Positions 21,650-33,395 are shown, counted from the first letter of the stretch. The stretch: DNA of 64,000 bases from Eledone cirrhosa (GCA_964016885.1 OZ024743.1:124042342-124106341); one strand, 5' to 3'. Translations and numbers: made by a program. The notes: generated from the sequence alone by a model not told the origin.

Positions 21650-22935
21650 TAAATTCCTAAAAATAGATGGGAAAACAGGGCCCAGATCTCCTCGGGAAAA
21701 TGGCCCTGCTCAGTGTGCAGAAAGGGAGTAGGTAGAAATTCCACTCTATGTCACAAAAACAAGCAATGGGTACACAAGAGATGTAGTGGGATCTCAGGCA
21801 GGCTAACAAAGAATGTAGGTTTTAAATGTAGCAACAGCCCTCAGCATACAATCACCTTCAAATGCCCAGAGGGCTCAATAGAAGTGGCAGATAGTTTCTG
21901 TTACCTGGGTGACCAAATTAGCAGTAGTGGAGGGTGATCTGAAAGCACAGTAACCAGAGTGAGATCGGGTTGGAGAAAGTTCAGGGAGCGACTACTGCTG
22001 CTAACTTCAAAAGGTTTTTCCCTCAATGAAAGGCAGACTGTATGATGCATGTATACAACAACAATGCTGCACAGTAGCAAGACCTGGGCACTGTGTGCTG
22101 AGGACCTATGAAGATTGGAAAGAAATGAAGCCTCCATGCTACAATGGATGTGCAATAGCAATATACGTGAATGGCAAAGCAAAAACATACTGCATGAGAA
22201 ATTAGGCATAAAAGGGATCAGGTGTTGGGTGCAGGAAAGGAGATTGCGTTGGTATAGACATGTGATGCATATGAAGGATGACAGCTGTATAAAAAGGTGG
22301 AGAGTGCTCAAAGTTGTTAGTAGCCATGGAGTGGGCAGGCTTAGGAAGACTTGGGATAAGGTAATAAAACCTGACCCTCACCAAGGCAATGGCACAGGAC
22401 CGCAACTGCTGGTGCTATTCAGTACTACAGAAGACCCGCCCTTCCATATGCTTGAGCTGAGGCATACATCTTATCGGCAACACCTTCCTCTACCATCTTC
22501 CCTCCCATCCACCTCCTTATTACCTATATCCTCAATTTCCCCAAGCCTCTTCCCCCACTCTCCCTAGTTTCCATCCCACACCATGAAGTGGTCACCCCGG
22601 AGCCTTGACAAAAGTGCCCAGTCCTCACTGTATAGTGGTCATGTACGTGTCAAGACAAAAGTACCCAGTCCACACTGTAAAGTGGTCGGGTTGGTGACAT
22701 GACAAAAAGTGCCCAGTCTATGCTGTAAAGTGGTCATGTAGGTGTCACCAGCACACACTGTAAATTTGGTTGGCGCTAGGAAGAGCATCCAGCTCTAGAA
22801 ACCAAATCAAAATCAGCTCTGTGTGAGTGAAACACAGTCCTCTGACCTGATCGCTCCCAAAGGGACAGCCTGTCTTACCCATGCTAGTGTGGAAAATGGA
22901 CGTTAAATGATAACCATGATGATGATGATGAATTT
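21650..22935 (+). pseudogene. LINE 3' half with zinc-finger-like C-terminus
   Basis: Encodes a Cys/His cluster (CSVCRKGVGRNSTLCHKN ... VHKRCSGISG), then SFCYLGDQISSSGG and, after frame changes, the WYRHVMHMKDDSCIKR and GVGRLRKTWD segments. The 3' UTR blocks and GATGATGATGATG end follow at 22590-22931. The same Cys-rich segment recurs at 52640-52810. Several stops make it inactive. Confidence 0.82.
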
Positions 22936-22949
22936 CTAACTTCAATTTC

Positions 22950-23890
22950 TGAAAACTTATTCATAGAAAAAAATAATAACAGATGATTTCTAGCTATCAT
23001 TTTACCTCTAGCTTCAACCATGAGACAATGCTAATATTTCCAACAATTTTTACCTTTAACTTCTGAACATTTACACATAGAGAGAAAACTGCTATTTCAC
23101 CTCTGGCTTATTTGGCCATGAGGTAATGTCACTATTTCTGATATGATAAAGAATCTTGTGCTGATTTATTGATGAACCTGTCAACATAAACATTGTCAGG
23201 ACTTCTAAGTCATTTTGAATTATAAATAGTATTTTTACTATCACTGTTATCATTATTGCTGTTATCATTATTACCTTATCACTACCAACAGTAGTGTTGA
23301 TACACTACTGTTCTCTCTTGCCTTTATCATCACCTGTCATCTGAGATTAGATCTGACTATATTGACATCATGATACACTTTGCTAACATTACACTATCAT
23401 TTCTGCTTATCATCACCCATTATGAGTTGATTTCCATTATTTGTGGCTAAAATTCAGTAAGAACACTCCTCACTACAATGAGACTCTTAACCAGCTTCTC
23501 TCATTCTCTCTTCTCTCTGATACTCGCCATTTATTCTCTCCACCCTTATTGGTATCCTTCCCCAGTCATTTGCTTTCTGTTACCATCCTATCACTCTGTT
23601 CCCTACACTATTAAGACTCAAATCATAACCTTTTTTAACTCTTAGTCATCACTGTCTTTCAGTCACTCCCTCTTATAGAATGGAGGCTACAGAGAGTGGA
23701 AAGGTCTCTCCAGTTTATTTATCAAATGTGAACTTGTTTCCAATTTATACACACATATACTGTCACATGACTTTGAGTCAATTTATTTTATACACATGAC
23801 AGCATTGTATTGATATGCAAATCAGTAAAATAAGCACTTGCAAGTTATATCGTTTTTTAAACCCTTTTGATAACAAAACACCTCTGTAAT
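22950..23890. other. Unassigned AT-rich sequence
   Basis: No coding potential, long inverted repeat or recognisable element. Short (ATT/ATC) microsatellite-like runs occur near 23235-23280. Confidence 0.6.
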
Positions 23891-23910
23891 GTTGGTGCCA
23901 TGATAAAATG

Positions 23911-24126
23911 GTTTCTTATATAGGCACAAGGCCAACAATTTTGGGGGAGGGGAAAGTCGATTAAAGCGACCCCAGTGCATGACTGGTACTTTATTTTATC
24001 GACCCCGTCGATGAAAGGAAAAGTTAACCTCGGCGGGATTTGAACTCAGATTATAAAGGGCCGTAACTCTATGCTGCAAAGTATGGCGTCCAACCCTCTA
24101 CTGATACTGCCAATCCACTGCCCTTA
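23911..24126 (-). mobile_element. tRNA-derived SINE, full length with target duplication
   Basis: Minus-strand copy of the SINE, longer variant with the ggaaagtcgattaaagcgacc segment. It is flanked by the 17-bp duplication ggtgccatgataaaatg (23894-23910 and 24127-24143). Confidence 0.92.
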
Positions 24127-24261
24127 GGTGCCATGATAAAATGCACTGTAAAATGATTGATGAAAGTACCATAACAATGTAGGGTAGAGAAGACTGTTTA
24201 GACTAGTTAAGGACCTGATAACTCCTCTAGTGCTGACATCATAATATAATTCACCCAGTAC

Positions 24262-24350
24262 ACTTAATGAATTGATTGGTGTTAGCAAGGGTATTCAGCC
24301 ATAGAAACCATGCTAAAATCTGGAACATATAAACATGATGTAGATTCTGA
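24262..24350 (+). repeat. LINE 3'-tail scrap
   Basis: attggtgttagcaagggtat and agccatagaaaccatgc match the LINE 3' UTR blocks; nothing else of the element remains. Confidence 0.5.
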
Positions 24351-24471
24351 CCTCTCTCTCGGAGGACAGTGACTCTGAATAAGAATAAATTGTGAATAAG
24401 TTGATATGGTTAGGTCTGATAAAATACATTCGGGCCTGATTGTGTAAATATACCTTGTGGTTAAACAGCAT

Positions 24472-24512
24472 GGCTCTCTCTCTCTCTCTCGCTCTCTCTC
24501 TCTCTCACTCAC

Positions 24513-24566
<54 letters not shown>
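24472..24566. repeat. (CT)n microsatellite
   Basis: CT repeats with short CA interruptions. Confidence 0.95.
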
Positions 24567-24569
<3 letters not shown>

Positions 24570-25920
24570 GGGATGAACCTGAGAAAGGTTTGACAAGTTT
24601 CAGCTGGTTATTATTTTATCATGAGTGTTTACTTGTGTTGGTCCTACATAGGGCAGATTGTTGTTTAACACCAAAGTCTATTTGCACACAGAGGGTGAAT
24701 TTTATCAAATGGACATATGTAAACTTATTTCCAATTTATACATAAAACACTGTAACATGACAGAAAACCAGTAAAATTAGCACTAGTTATTTATAACATT
24801 TTCATCCTTTTGATACCAAACCAGTTAAAATTTCCCTTGATTTATGATACAAAGCTGCTTATTTTGAAATGTTTATCCTTACATTAAATCCTTCCAGCAG
24901 AATTTTAGTTTTGAAATTATTGTTGAGTAATGCTCTAAATATCAGCTTACTAAAGAACTTTTTGCTTATTTTCAAAACTAGCATTTTTTTCCATATGCTC
25001 ACACGTATGTGTATATGTGTGTGCATGTGTATATGTGCAAATGCATACATTTATATGTATGAGTATATAAATATAAACACGCAAACACAGACACACTTAC
25101 AAAAATATACACTCACAGACATACATTCACACAAACACACACACATACATTTGTACAAACACACACATACACATACACTCACAAACAGCGTAGTTTTTTC
25201 ACCATTTCCTTCCTTCCATTTACACACACATACATTTCCGCAGGCAGCAGACGTAATAAGAAAGAAGTAGTATGTGGCAGACAAATTACTCCTCTTTCTT
25301 CATGTTTTGTGACTGGATCGCAGAAATTTATATATAGATTAATTGAAACACATAGGCAATGTATTTTATTAAAAATATAGTAATAAAAGGGTTAAATAAG
25401 CAGCTGTAAGCTGCTTCCATTCTTTTCTTAAGAACAGCTTGACTAGCGTACTGCAACCAGTTGGGAAATAATTTTCCAATTTTTCTTGGACAAATTACCA
25501 ATTATCATAACAACACACTGAAATACCAATGCAAAAATCAAAATATATTTATGCAAACTTCAAAAAGGCTCATCCAAAAATCCTATCTCACAAGCTGACA
25601 TAAAAAAATATACCACCTCAATTACATACCAGAAATAGCCAGTCTAATATAAACCAGAAACAGACAATCTAAAGTACAATACACTAACACAACACACAGT
25701 GGATATAAAACTCATCACAAAAGTGAACAATAACTAATTAGAGAAATAACAACTGTATATATCTATTCATAACTTCATCCATAACAACCTTCCTAGAGCT
25801 TGTGTCCCAATAAAATACATTCAAGAGAGCCTCCAGTTCCCCTTTTGAGTACAAACTCTGTCTGTGAAGACCCATCTAGCCTTTTCAAGATGATGATGAT
25901 AACGATGTTGCAGTTTATGT
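24570..25920. other. Intergenic AT-rich DNA with a (CA)n/(CATA)n tract
   Basis: CA/CATA-rich low-complexity sequence occupies about 25000-25185. The rest shows no supported gene or element. Confidence 0.6.
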
Positions 25921-26372
25921 ACCGTGAAGGTACATGGCTTAGTGGTTAGAGCATTGGGCTTGCAATCGAAAGGTTGTGAGTTCAATTCTCGGACCGGGTG
26001 ATGTGTTGTTTCTTTGAGCAAGACACTTTATTTCACATTGCTCCAGTTTACTCAGCTGTAGAAATGAGATGATAGGACTAGGGGTCCCTATTATTCCACT
26101 GCAAAGTGGTGGTGCCACGGCAAAAAAGCACCCAGCCCACACTGTAAAGTGGTCGTGTAGGCGCCACGGAAAAAAAAGCACCCGGCACTCACTGTAAATG
26201 AGGTTGGTGTTAGGAAGGGTATCCAGCTGTAGAAATAAAGCCAGAATCAGTTCCCGTATGAGCAATTAAAGGTCAGCCGACCGGACACTGCCCACAACAG
26301 GACAACCCGTCTAACCCATGCTAGCGTGGAAGAACAGACGTAAAACAGTGATGATGATGATGATGATGATTT
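25921..26372 (+). mobile_element. tRNA-derived SINE joined to a LINE-type 3' tail
   Basis: The head looks like a tRNA (ggcttagtggttagagcatt box A; ggttgtgagttcaattctcg box B; anticodon-loop region cttgcaa). The body holds gagcaagacactttatttca and cattgctccagttt, phrases common to SINE central domains. From about 26095 the sequence is the same 3' tail found on the RTE/Jockey-like LINEs here and ends in GAT repeats at 26348-26371. A head that differs from, and a tail that matches, a local LINE is the classic layout of a SINE mobilised by that LINE. Chance insertion next to a tail is the alternative. Confidence 0.7.
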
Positions 26373-26629
26373 CCTGGCACCGAAGATACTTCGTCCCCAA
26401 GGATGCACCCTAATTTTGACAACCAAAACATTGAAAAAAAATAATAAACAACATTTGGCCTCCAGGACGCATTGTAGATTTTTTAGACTTATTTTAGGAA
26501 AAAAGTAGCATCTTCGATGCCGGGAAATACAGTAATTGCTCTGAATATGTTTATGTATTATTTTACAGCCTTTATTATGTCTTCTTTATGTGTTATGTAT
26601 GTGTGGAAATGTTGTACGCAACTCCTAGT

Positions 26630-27334
26630 ATTTTATCTGCTGTGTGCATATGATATATTTTTGAAGACCTCTGATGTTGCTGGTAAGAAGTAAGACAGTG
26701 GAGCTGGCAAATACTTCGAGTGAGGTTTAACAGCTGAAGTAGAAACTGTTGCACTGAACAATCTCCAATCTGTCTCAACTTCCTCAGTTTGCTCAGGGAG
26801 TTCCCTGAATTTGGATGCAATAGTATCTGCATACCTGGTATTGATTTCCTTATCTACCAACACTTCGCACTTTATCCTGTATGTTACTCTGAGCCTGCCG
26901 CTTTTGTGGGCTTCTTTGGCTTTAGGTAGACTCAAGTTGCAGATAACTAAAAAGTGATCAGTTGACAGCTCAGCTCCTCTCTTAACACAAACATCTGGCA
27001 CAGAATCAAAGAGATCAGAGACAATAACCGAATCAATTATTGATCTCTGTCCCTGATTCCCCTTATACCATGTATATTTATGGATGTCTCTGTGCTGGAA
27101 GAAGGTGTTCATAATAGAGAGTCCATTGCTAGAACAGAAATCTAACAAGCCTTCTCCATTCATATTTAGATCAGGATGGCTATTCCTTCCAATTACTTCT
27201 TTCCATGTGCATTGACATCTCGAATCAAGATATATGACCCAGTCATATATCACTGCAATGATGTCATCAAGGAAGGACCTGTATTCAGACTCCTTGTTTG
27301 GTGCATAAACTTGCACCACCCACAGCAATAACAA
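26630..27334 (-). pseudogene. LINE apurinic-type endonuclease, inverted 5' segment
   Basis: A 233-residue minus-strand frame. VVQVYAPNKESEYRSF, then WVIYLDSRCQC, then RDIHKYTWYKGNQGQRSIID (normally YTWxxxxxxxxQIDYIL) and LSTDHFLVIC (catalytic SDH, here TDH) mark the APE endonuclease of non-LTR retrotransposons; its N-terminal third is missing. It sits head-to-head with the plus-strand RT of what looks like the same LINE, starting about 10 bp away. Confidence 0.85.
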
Positions 27335-27344
27335 TCAGGAGTGA

Positions 27345-28560
27345 TAATCCCATTTTCAAAAAGGGAGACAAGAAAGATTTTTCCAATTACAGAGGGATCT
27401 CTTTGTTAATCCTCCCTGATGAAGTCTATGCTAAATGTCTGGCAAAGAGATGCAGGGTATTGTGGAGTCCAAGCTAGCTGATGAACAGTGTAGTTTTCAC
27501 CCCAGAAGCAGCACAGCCGACTAAATATTTACACTGCAGCAGAAATCATGGGAATATTGCCAAGAGGTATATTTTTATTTTGTAGATCTTAAAAAGGCAT
27601 ATGACCGCATTCCTTGGGATCTGCTGTGGAAGGTTCTGCAGGAGTATGGGATAGAGAGTCAGCTTCTTGTTGCCCTGATGTCTCTATACAAATGCTCGAG
27701 TATTTGTGTTCGGATAGATGGTGCTAAATCGAAACCATTCTATGTGGGATTCGGACTCCTCCAAGATTCATACTTTCACCTCTCCTGTTCATTATTTTTA
27801 TGAACAGGATTGACATGTGCAGCCGGGTTGGAAGTGCTATCATGACTGGCGGGTGTAAAATCAGTCGGCTGGAATTTGCAGACTACATGGTGGTACTTAG
27901 CTCATCTGAAGGTGATCTCCAATTTGCACTTGATAGTTTTGATGCTGAGTGCTGCATGGCTGGAATCAAAATCAGTGCTGCGAAAACTGAGACACTCGTC
28001 CTCTCAAGAAAGCCTGCGCAGTGCACTCTACATGTAAATGGAGTTTCCACTGAAGCAGGTAGAGAAGTTCAAGTATCTTGGGGCTGTGTTCACAAGTGAT
28101 GGAGGCAGTAGGTTGAATTAAGTGCAAGAATTGAAGGAGCTGGTGCAGTAATGCGCCAGCTTCTGCATTCAGTAATCAGAAAAAAGGAGGTGGGTGTAGA
28201 AGCCAAATTTGATATCTTCAATTCCATATTCGGTCCAACCCTTACCTATGGTCATGAATTTTGGGTAATGACTGAAAGAATATGTTCAGAAATACAAGTG
28301 GCCAAAATGGGATTGCTCCGAAGGTCTTTCAAGTAATGTTACTTGATAGAGTGTGTAGCTCAGAGATCAAAGTGTCATTCCAGGTAGAGCCGCTACTTCT
28401 CCAAATTGAGAGATCACAGTTCTGATACTATGAGCATGTGGTTAGAATGTCTCAGGAAAGAATCGCTAGGCAGATTTTATGAGCAAAACCAATCGGCAGG
28501 AGACCCAAGAGTAGACACTGAGCCAGATCAAGAAGAAGGGTCAAGAATTGCTAAATCTTT
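27345..28560 (+). pseudogene. LINE reverse transcriptase segment
   Basis: Begins IPFSKRETRK-like (in another frame, GDKKDFSNYRGISLL, RT motif 1), passes VDLKKAYDRIPWDLLWK-like sequence at 27580-27630, the F(A)DYMVVLSSSEGDL box near 27870 (usual FADDxVLLS; the second Asp is replaced by Tyr) and KAETL-type thumb, then MRQLLHSVIRKKEVG and YGHEFWVMTER. Multiple frameshifts. Its 3' end matches 21190-21590. Confidence 0.85.
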
Positions 28561-28564
28561 AACC

Positions 28565-29088
28565 AGTTGATGTACACTATTAATTTGACTAGCTAAAACT
28601 TACAGCTATGTCACAAACATTTTATTAATTAGCCTGGTAAGTATGTTATTTACATGTACTTTCAGCTATAAACGTTCAATTAGTAGCTTTCAATGGTGAC
28701 TTCATTAATAGTTAGTTTCACTTCACCATTAATTAGCTTGTGGACAGGAAATTAAAACAACTATTTCATCATCTCAACACAAATAATCTAGAATGGAGTT
28801 ATGATAAGAAGCCTAGAAAATTATTCAGACACAATAACAATTTCATTCATGTATTGTTTATGAAATGAATGACTTACAGTTTGCCAATTGTTTCTGTTCC
28901 AGATCTTGTCCTTCCCAACTTATGGACTTTAAACCAGTCTGTACATTTATCAACATTTTTATGAATGATTACCTCCTCTCTCATTATAGTTTTTGGCAGA
29001 AATAGTAGAATACGGAATTAAATACTGAAGGAGGGGGGGGGACATGCATACACACACTTCCATAAACACATACACACACACACATACA
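28565..29088. other. Unassigned AT-rich sequence
   Basis: Nothing recognisable except a G run at 29033-29041 and CA/CATA repeats at 29045-29095. Confidence 0.6.
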
Positions 29089-29089
29089 T

Positions 29090-29200
29090 ACATAATGGCT
29101 GCAACTCGATTTCGTGTGATGCCAACACTTGATACTTAAGCATGAGCATCATGGACGTGGCTTCCTAGTCCTGCTAGGGACCTGCCTATGGCTGGTACCC
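29090..29200 (+). repeat. 5' fragment of the (CATA)n-tailed repeat
   Basis: cataatggctgcaactcg matches the start of the copies at 1722 and 34905. Confidence 0.45.
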
Positions 29201-29204
29201 TTGA

Positions 29205-31495
29205 GACTGTGATAGGAAAACTCCAAGATAAGAAAACACCAGGAAGAGACATGATTGTCGCCTACTGGTACAAAAACTGATATTCTATCGGAGGTATCTT
29301 ACCGACCTCTACCAACAAGTTCTTAAGGGAGATACACTTATACCAGAATGGTTGACATTAGCACAAACATTACTGGTCCCCAAGAACAAAGACACCCATC
29401 TGGCAAAAAACTACCGACCTATTGTATGCCAGAACCTGATGTATAAGATGTATACAGCCTGCCTGAACCTATTCCTCCAAGATCACTGTGAAAATAATAA
29501 CATCATCACAGATGAACAAGCAGCTGGAAAGAAAGGGGTTTGGGGATGTGCTGAACAACTTCTAATCAACAAAACTGTGATGTCGGAGGTGCGACAACTT
29601 AGGAGGAATATGGCTACAGTCTGGCTGGACTACAAGAAAGCTTTCGATTCTGTTCCCCACTTTTGGATGATACAGGCCCTCCAACTTGCTAAAGTCCCAG
29701 ACATTATTGTCAGAGCCATAGAGAGGCTGTCTTCTTCTTGGGCTACTATCCTAAGGTTAAAGACAGAGAGGGAGGACTCACTGATAAAATAAAATATTGC
29801 AGGGGTATATTTCAGGGGGACAGTCTCTCTGTGATATTATTCATCTTGTCATTAAACCCCTTGTCCTTTCTACTCAAGAAATGTGAGGGATATATCATTG
29901 GCTCACAGGAGGATAGAAATACAAACCTAACCCATAATTTCTTTGTGAATGATCTGAAACTCTATGCCAAGAACATGGATGGGATGAAGAAAAATCTTGA
30001 CCTGGTTACAACATTCTCAAAGGATATAGGAATGGAGTTTGGCCAAGATAAATGCTTATATATGACTGTAAAGCGGGGAAAAGCAACAACCCAATCTAGC
30101 AACATTTGGATCAATGACCTAACTGTTTCACCAATATCTGATGAGGACTGCTACAGATACCTGGGGATAGATGAGAACATATCCTATAATGGTATCTGTA
30201 ATAAGGAACGCGTAACCAAGGAATACTACACCCGATTAAGAAAGATCTGGTCATCGGAACTCTCTGGCTCACAATGTGTTTGCTGTGCCTGTCCTAACAC
30301 CAACGTTTGGAATACTCAATTGGACGATAGATGAAATCCGAGCAGTTGATGTTGGAATTCGAAAAATACTGAACAACACCGGAAACTTCCACATCAACAG
30401 TGACATAGACCGCCTTTACTTGAAACGTAAGCAGGGAGGCAAGGGCCTAACATCAGTCCAGACAGCATTTGAATTTCGTATCATATCCCTCTGACAACAT
30501 CTACGAACCTGAAAGCGTAGGAGCCCGTTTCTCGAGCAAGTCTATCTGCATGAAACAGATAAGATCATGAGAGTTGGGAAGGAACTCTTCGAGAGGTATT
30601 CCCTGTGTGATAATCAAAAACTCACACCCAGGGAAGTCACTCAGTAGTATCGCAGTGAATCCATGGATGAAAAACTGAATGCTTATCTGCAAAAAATCAT
30701 GATTGGATATGTTGCCAGGAAGCACCAGAGTGAGAGTAATATAGATAAGGAAAGTAGTCTATCCTGGACCAACAACCGCTATATTGCCTCTCACTTTGAA
30801 GGATACGCTTTTGCAATCCAAGAACAGGAAACCAACACGAAATACCTGATTCACAAAAGAGATAGGGATGCAGGCAAAACACCTAGATGTAATAACAAGT
30901 GCAGACTCTGTAGAATTAACATTGAAGATGTCATCCATGTCATAAGCAGCTGTCCAAAGATGTCATCGCGGAACTATCTACATATGAGGCATGGTGTAGT
31001 GGCCAAAACACTGTACAATGCAATCCGTAGAAAAGATAACCCCGATAATAAACACATTAAAAGCTACAGCAATGTGGAAGACAAACATATACATAATATG
31101 AAAGAGTACTGGTAGAATGTTCCAGTAAACAACCCAATAAAATCCTGGCATAACAGACCAGATATTATGATATGGGACAGGGAAAAGAAGGCATGCACAG
31201 TAGTGGAAGTTAGCTGTCCAGCAGATGCTAATATAATATCAAAGATTAGCGAAAAGGAGGATATTTATGCAGAACTGATGAGAAATCTGCAGAAACTCCA
31301 CTCTGATTATACCTTCAGATTTATGCCTGTGATTATTGGGGCACTGGGATATGTTAGTAACTGCCTCAATACAAATCTTGAAAAGCTGGGCTTCACAGGA
31401 ACAGAAAGAACACAACTAGTTAGGAAATTACAAGTACAATCCATTAATGGAACAGTAAAAATAAGTAAAACATTCCAAAAATTTTGCATCTAATA
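29205..31495 (+). pseudogene. LINE of the restriction-like-endonuclease type (R2/R4-like), nearly complete RT and C-terminus
   Basis: RT motifs run in order: NYRPIVCQNLMYKMYTACLN, VWLDYKKAFDSVPH, GIFQGDSLSVILFILSLNP, then FFVNDLKLYA where the catalytic FxDD has become VND. A CCHC finger (CRLCRINIEDVIHVISSCP) follows near 30895, then NRPDIMIWDREKKACTVVEV near 31160, which fits the RPD-x12-14-(D/E) signature of the restriction-like endonuclease in R2/R4/NeSL-type LINEs. It ends KTFQKFCI at about 31490. Frameshifts occur near 29790 and 30300, and stops near 30494 and 31116. Dead, but long enough to define the family. Confidence 0.85.
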
Positions 31496-31760
31496 ACTGC
31501 ATATACACATGCACACATACAACTCAAGACATCCACATCCACACATACAATAACATCTATATCTACACATGCATGTATGCAGACATATCTACCTAGTTGA
31601 TGTTGCGTAAATTCCAATAACAGAGTCTTGTATCTATGTTAGAAACCGACTCTCTCTATTGGCAAAAATATGTGAAATTATAAAACCAGAACATACATAC
31701 ATATATACATACATACATACACACATATATATACATACACACACATTATATATATATATT
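31496..31760 (+). repeat. 3' UTR of the R2/R4-like LINE with (CATA)n tail
   Basis: Holds atctacctagttgatgttg, agaaaccgactctctct and tgtgaaattataaaaccaga, then CATA repeats. The same 3' UTR recurs at 34616-34920, 36585-36835 and 36840-36970. Confidence 0.85.
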
Positions 31761-31794
31761 TATATATGGAGGCACCATAGCTACCATTATACAC

Positions 31795-31834
<40 letters not shown>

Positions 31835-31837
<3 letters not shown>

Positions 31838-31955
31838 AGTTAATATAAATTAATATATGATAAACACTAATATAATCATATAAGTGGTCATTTACAATAC
31901 AAACACTTATATGATTATATTAGTGTTTATCATATATTAATTTATATTAACTTGT
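31835..31955. repeat. Perfect hairpin, 51-bp arms
   Basis: 31835-31885 and 31905-31955 are exact reverse complements with a 19-nt loop; (TA)n lies immediately upstream. Confidence 0.95.
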
Positions 31956-32107
31956 ATTTCACGGCTCAGAAATGCTTCTTTCTTTGAGCTAATTAATTGT
32001 AAAAGACTGTTTGAGTTTATAACTCTATATATAGTATATATATATATATATATATAGAATAAGGAAAAGCGAAGTAGTTTCAGATGTTCAAGTCCTTTAA
32101 TAATAAT

Positions 32108-32293
32108 TGTTTCTACTTTAGGCACAATGCCAGCAATTACCCAGTTCATTACTGGTACTTTATTTTATCGACCCCGTAAGGATGAAAGGCAAAGTCAACC
32201 TCGGCGGGATTTGAACTCAAATCGTAAAGGGACGTAACTACGCTGGAAAGAATGGCGTCCGACCCTCTACCGATACTGCCAATCCACCGCCAA
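32108..32293 (-). mobile_element. tRNA-derived SINE inserted in a ribozyme element
   Basis: Full-length minus-strand SINE with the 15-bp duplication tcctttaataataat (32093-32107 and 32294-32308). The right duplication abuts the hammerhead at 32309-32382, so the SINE landed in the ribozyme-bearing element just past its helix I. Confidence 0.92.
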
Positions 32294-32308
32294 TCCTTTA
32301 ATAATAAT

Positions 32309-32382
32309 GCTGTGATATATATTTCAATGACGACACTGGCCACACTGTTCTGTGTGCGAGTGCCGTGACATCATCAGACAGC
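32309..32382 (-). ncRNA. Minimal type I hammerhead ribozyme
   Basis: On the minus strand: core CTGATGA (32377-32371); a long helix II, 12 positions with U-U and C-C mismatches plus a distal cacac/gtgtg stem; GAAA (32325-32322); helix III ATA/TAT with a TA loop; cleavage after UC between 32314 and 32313. Helix I pairs GCTGT (32382-32378) with ACAGC (32313-32309). All core bases are intact. Confidence 0.8.
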
Positions 32383-32413
32383 TTGTTACATAATAAGGTT
32401 ATGTTTCCGAGGC

Positions 32414-32500
32414 AATCCAAATTGAATCGACATGGGAACGGATGAAGTGTGTGCTTTTGAGTTCTTCATCCGTTCCCCTGTGAGTACCAATTCACCCCCC
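32414..32500. repeat. Short hairpin gggaacggatgaag
   Basis: gggaacggatgaag (about 32434) and cttcatccgttccc (about 32464) are exact reverse complements around a 16-nt loop. Confidence 0.8.
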
Positions 32501-32633
32501 ACCGGTCTGCGCAGGCGCATGTCCGAAGGAAGTTGACCATTAGCTACCGCAGATTTCAACGAAATTCACTTAGTCAGTTCATCCTCTCAGCCAAACAATG
32601 GCCCACCTAGGCCTGTACCATAGTTTACTGCTA

Positions 32634-32686
32634 CCCATCCCGACTGTGGCAGTCAGCCGTCGGCTGACTGCCACAGTCGGGATGGG
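32634..32686. repeat. Perfect 26-bp inverted repeat with 1-nt spacer
   Basis: 32634-32659 (starting cccatcccgactg) and 32661-32686 are exact reverse complements, a near-ideal cruciform. Confidence 0.97.
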
Positions 32687-32688
32687 TT

Positions 32689-33196
32689 TATTTTATCGAC
32701 CCCGTAAGGATGAATGGCAAAGTTAACCTCGGCGGGATTTGAACTCAGATCAATCCACCATCAGACCCTAATAACGACATAGTATATATATATATATATT
32801 ATATAAATGGAATAGAATGAAACGAAATTTCATTTCTCACTCTTAGTACGCACTTACTTAAATGTAAGTATGTATGTATACGTACATACATATATGTATA
32901 CAGACGTACAGTAGTATGTATATATATACATACATGCACACATATATACATGCACGTATAGGTTTACCGAACATTTATTATAATGCTCGGTTTGTTTGTT
33001 TGTAAACAAACCGAGCATTATAATAAATGTTCGGTAAATCGATACGTGCATGTATATATGTGTGCATGTATGTATATATATACATACTACTGTACGTCTG
33101 TATACATATATGTATGTACGTATACATACATACGTACTTACATTTAAGTAAGTGCGTACTAAGAGTGAGAAATGAAATTTCGTTTCATTCTATTCC

Positions 33197-33236
<40 letters not shown>

Positions 33237-33332
33237 TATGTCGTTATTAGGGTCTGATGGTGGATTGATCTGAGTTCAAATCCCGCCGAGGTTAACTTTG
33301 CCATTCATCCTTACGGGGTCGATAAAATAAAG
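32689..33332. repeat. Nested palindrome about 640 bp: SINE arms around a 466-family foldback
   Basis: Centre at about 33000. The outer arms are partial SINEs in opposite orientation (32689-32762 minus, 33256-33332 plus). The inner arms (about 32805-32997 and 33004-33200) carry aaacgaaatttcatttctca, taagtaagtgc.tact and gtatacagacgtacagta, shared with the simple-repeat half of the 466-bp unit. The hammerhead part of the unit is absent. Arm symmetry is disturbed only by TA-tract length. Confidence 0.92.
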
Positions 33333-33395
33333 CACCAGTAATACACTTGGATAATTGCTGGCCTTGTGTCAAAAGTAGAAACAATTATTAATACT
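33256..33395 (+). mobile_element. SINE, 3' two-thirds
   Basis: ggtggattgatctgagttca then body and tail ending agtagaaacaattatta; the part to 33332 is duplicated inverted on the left of the palindrome. Confidence 0.85.
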
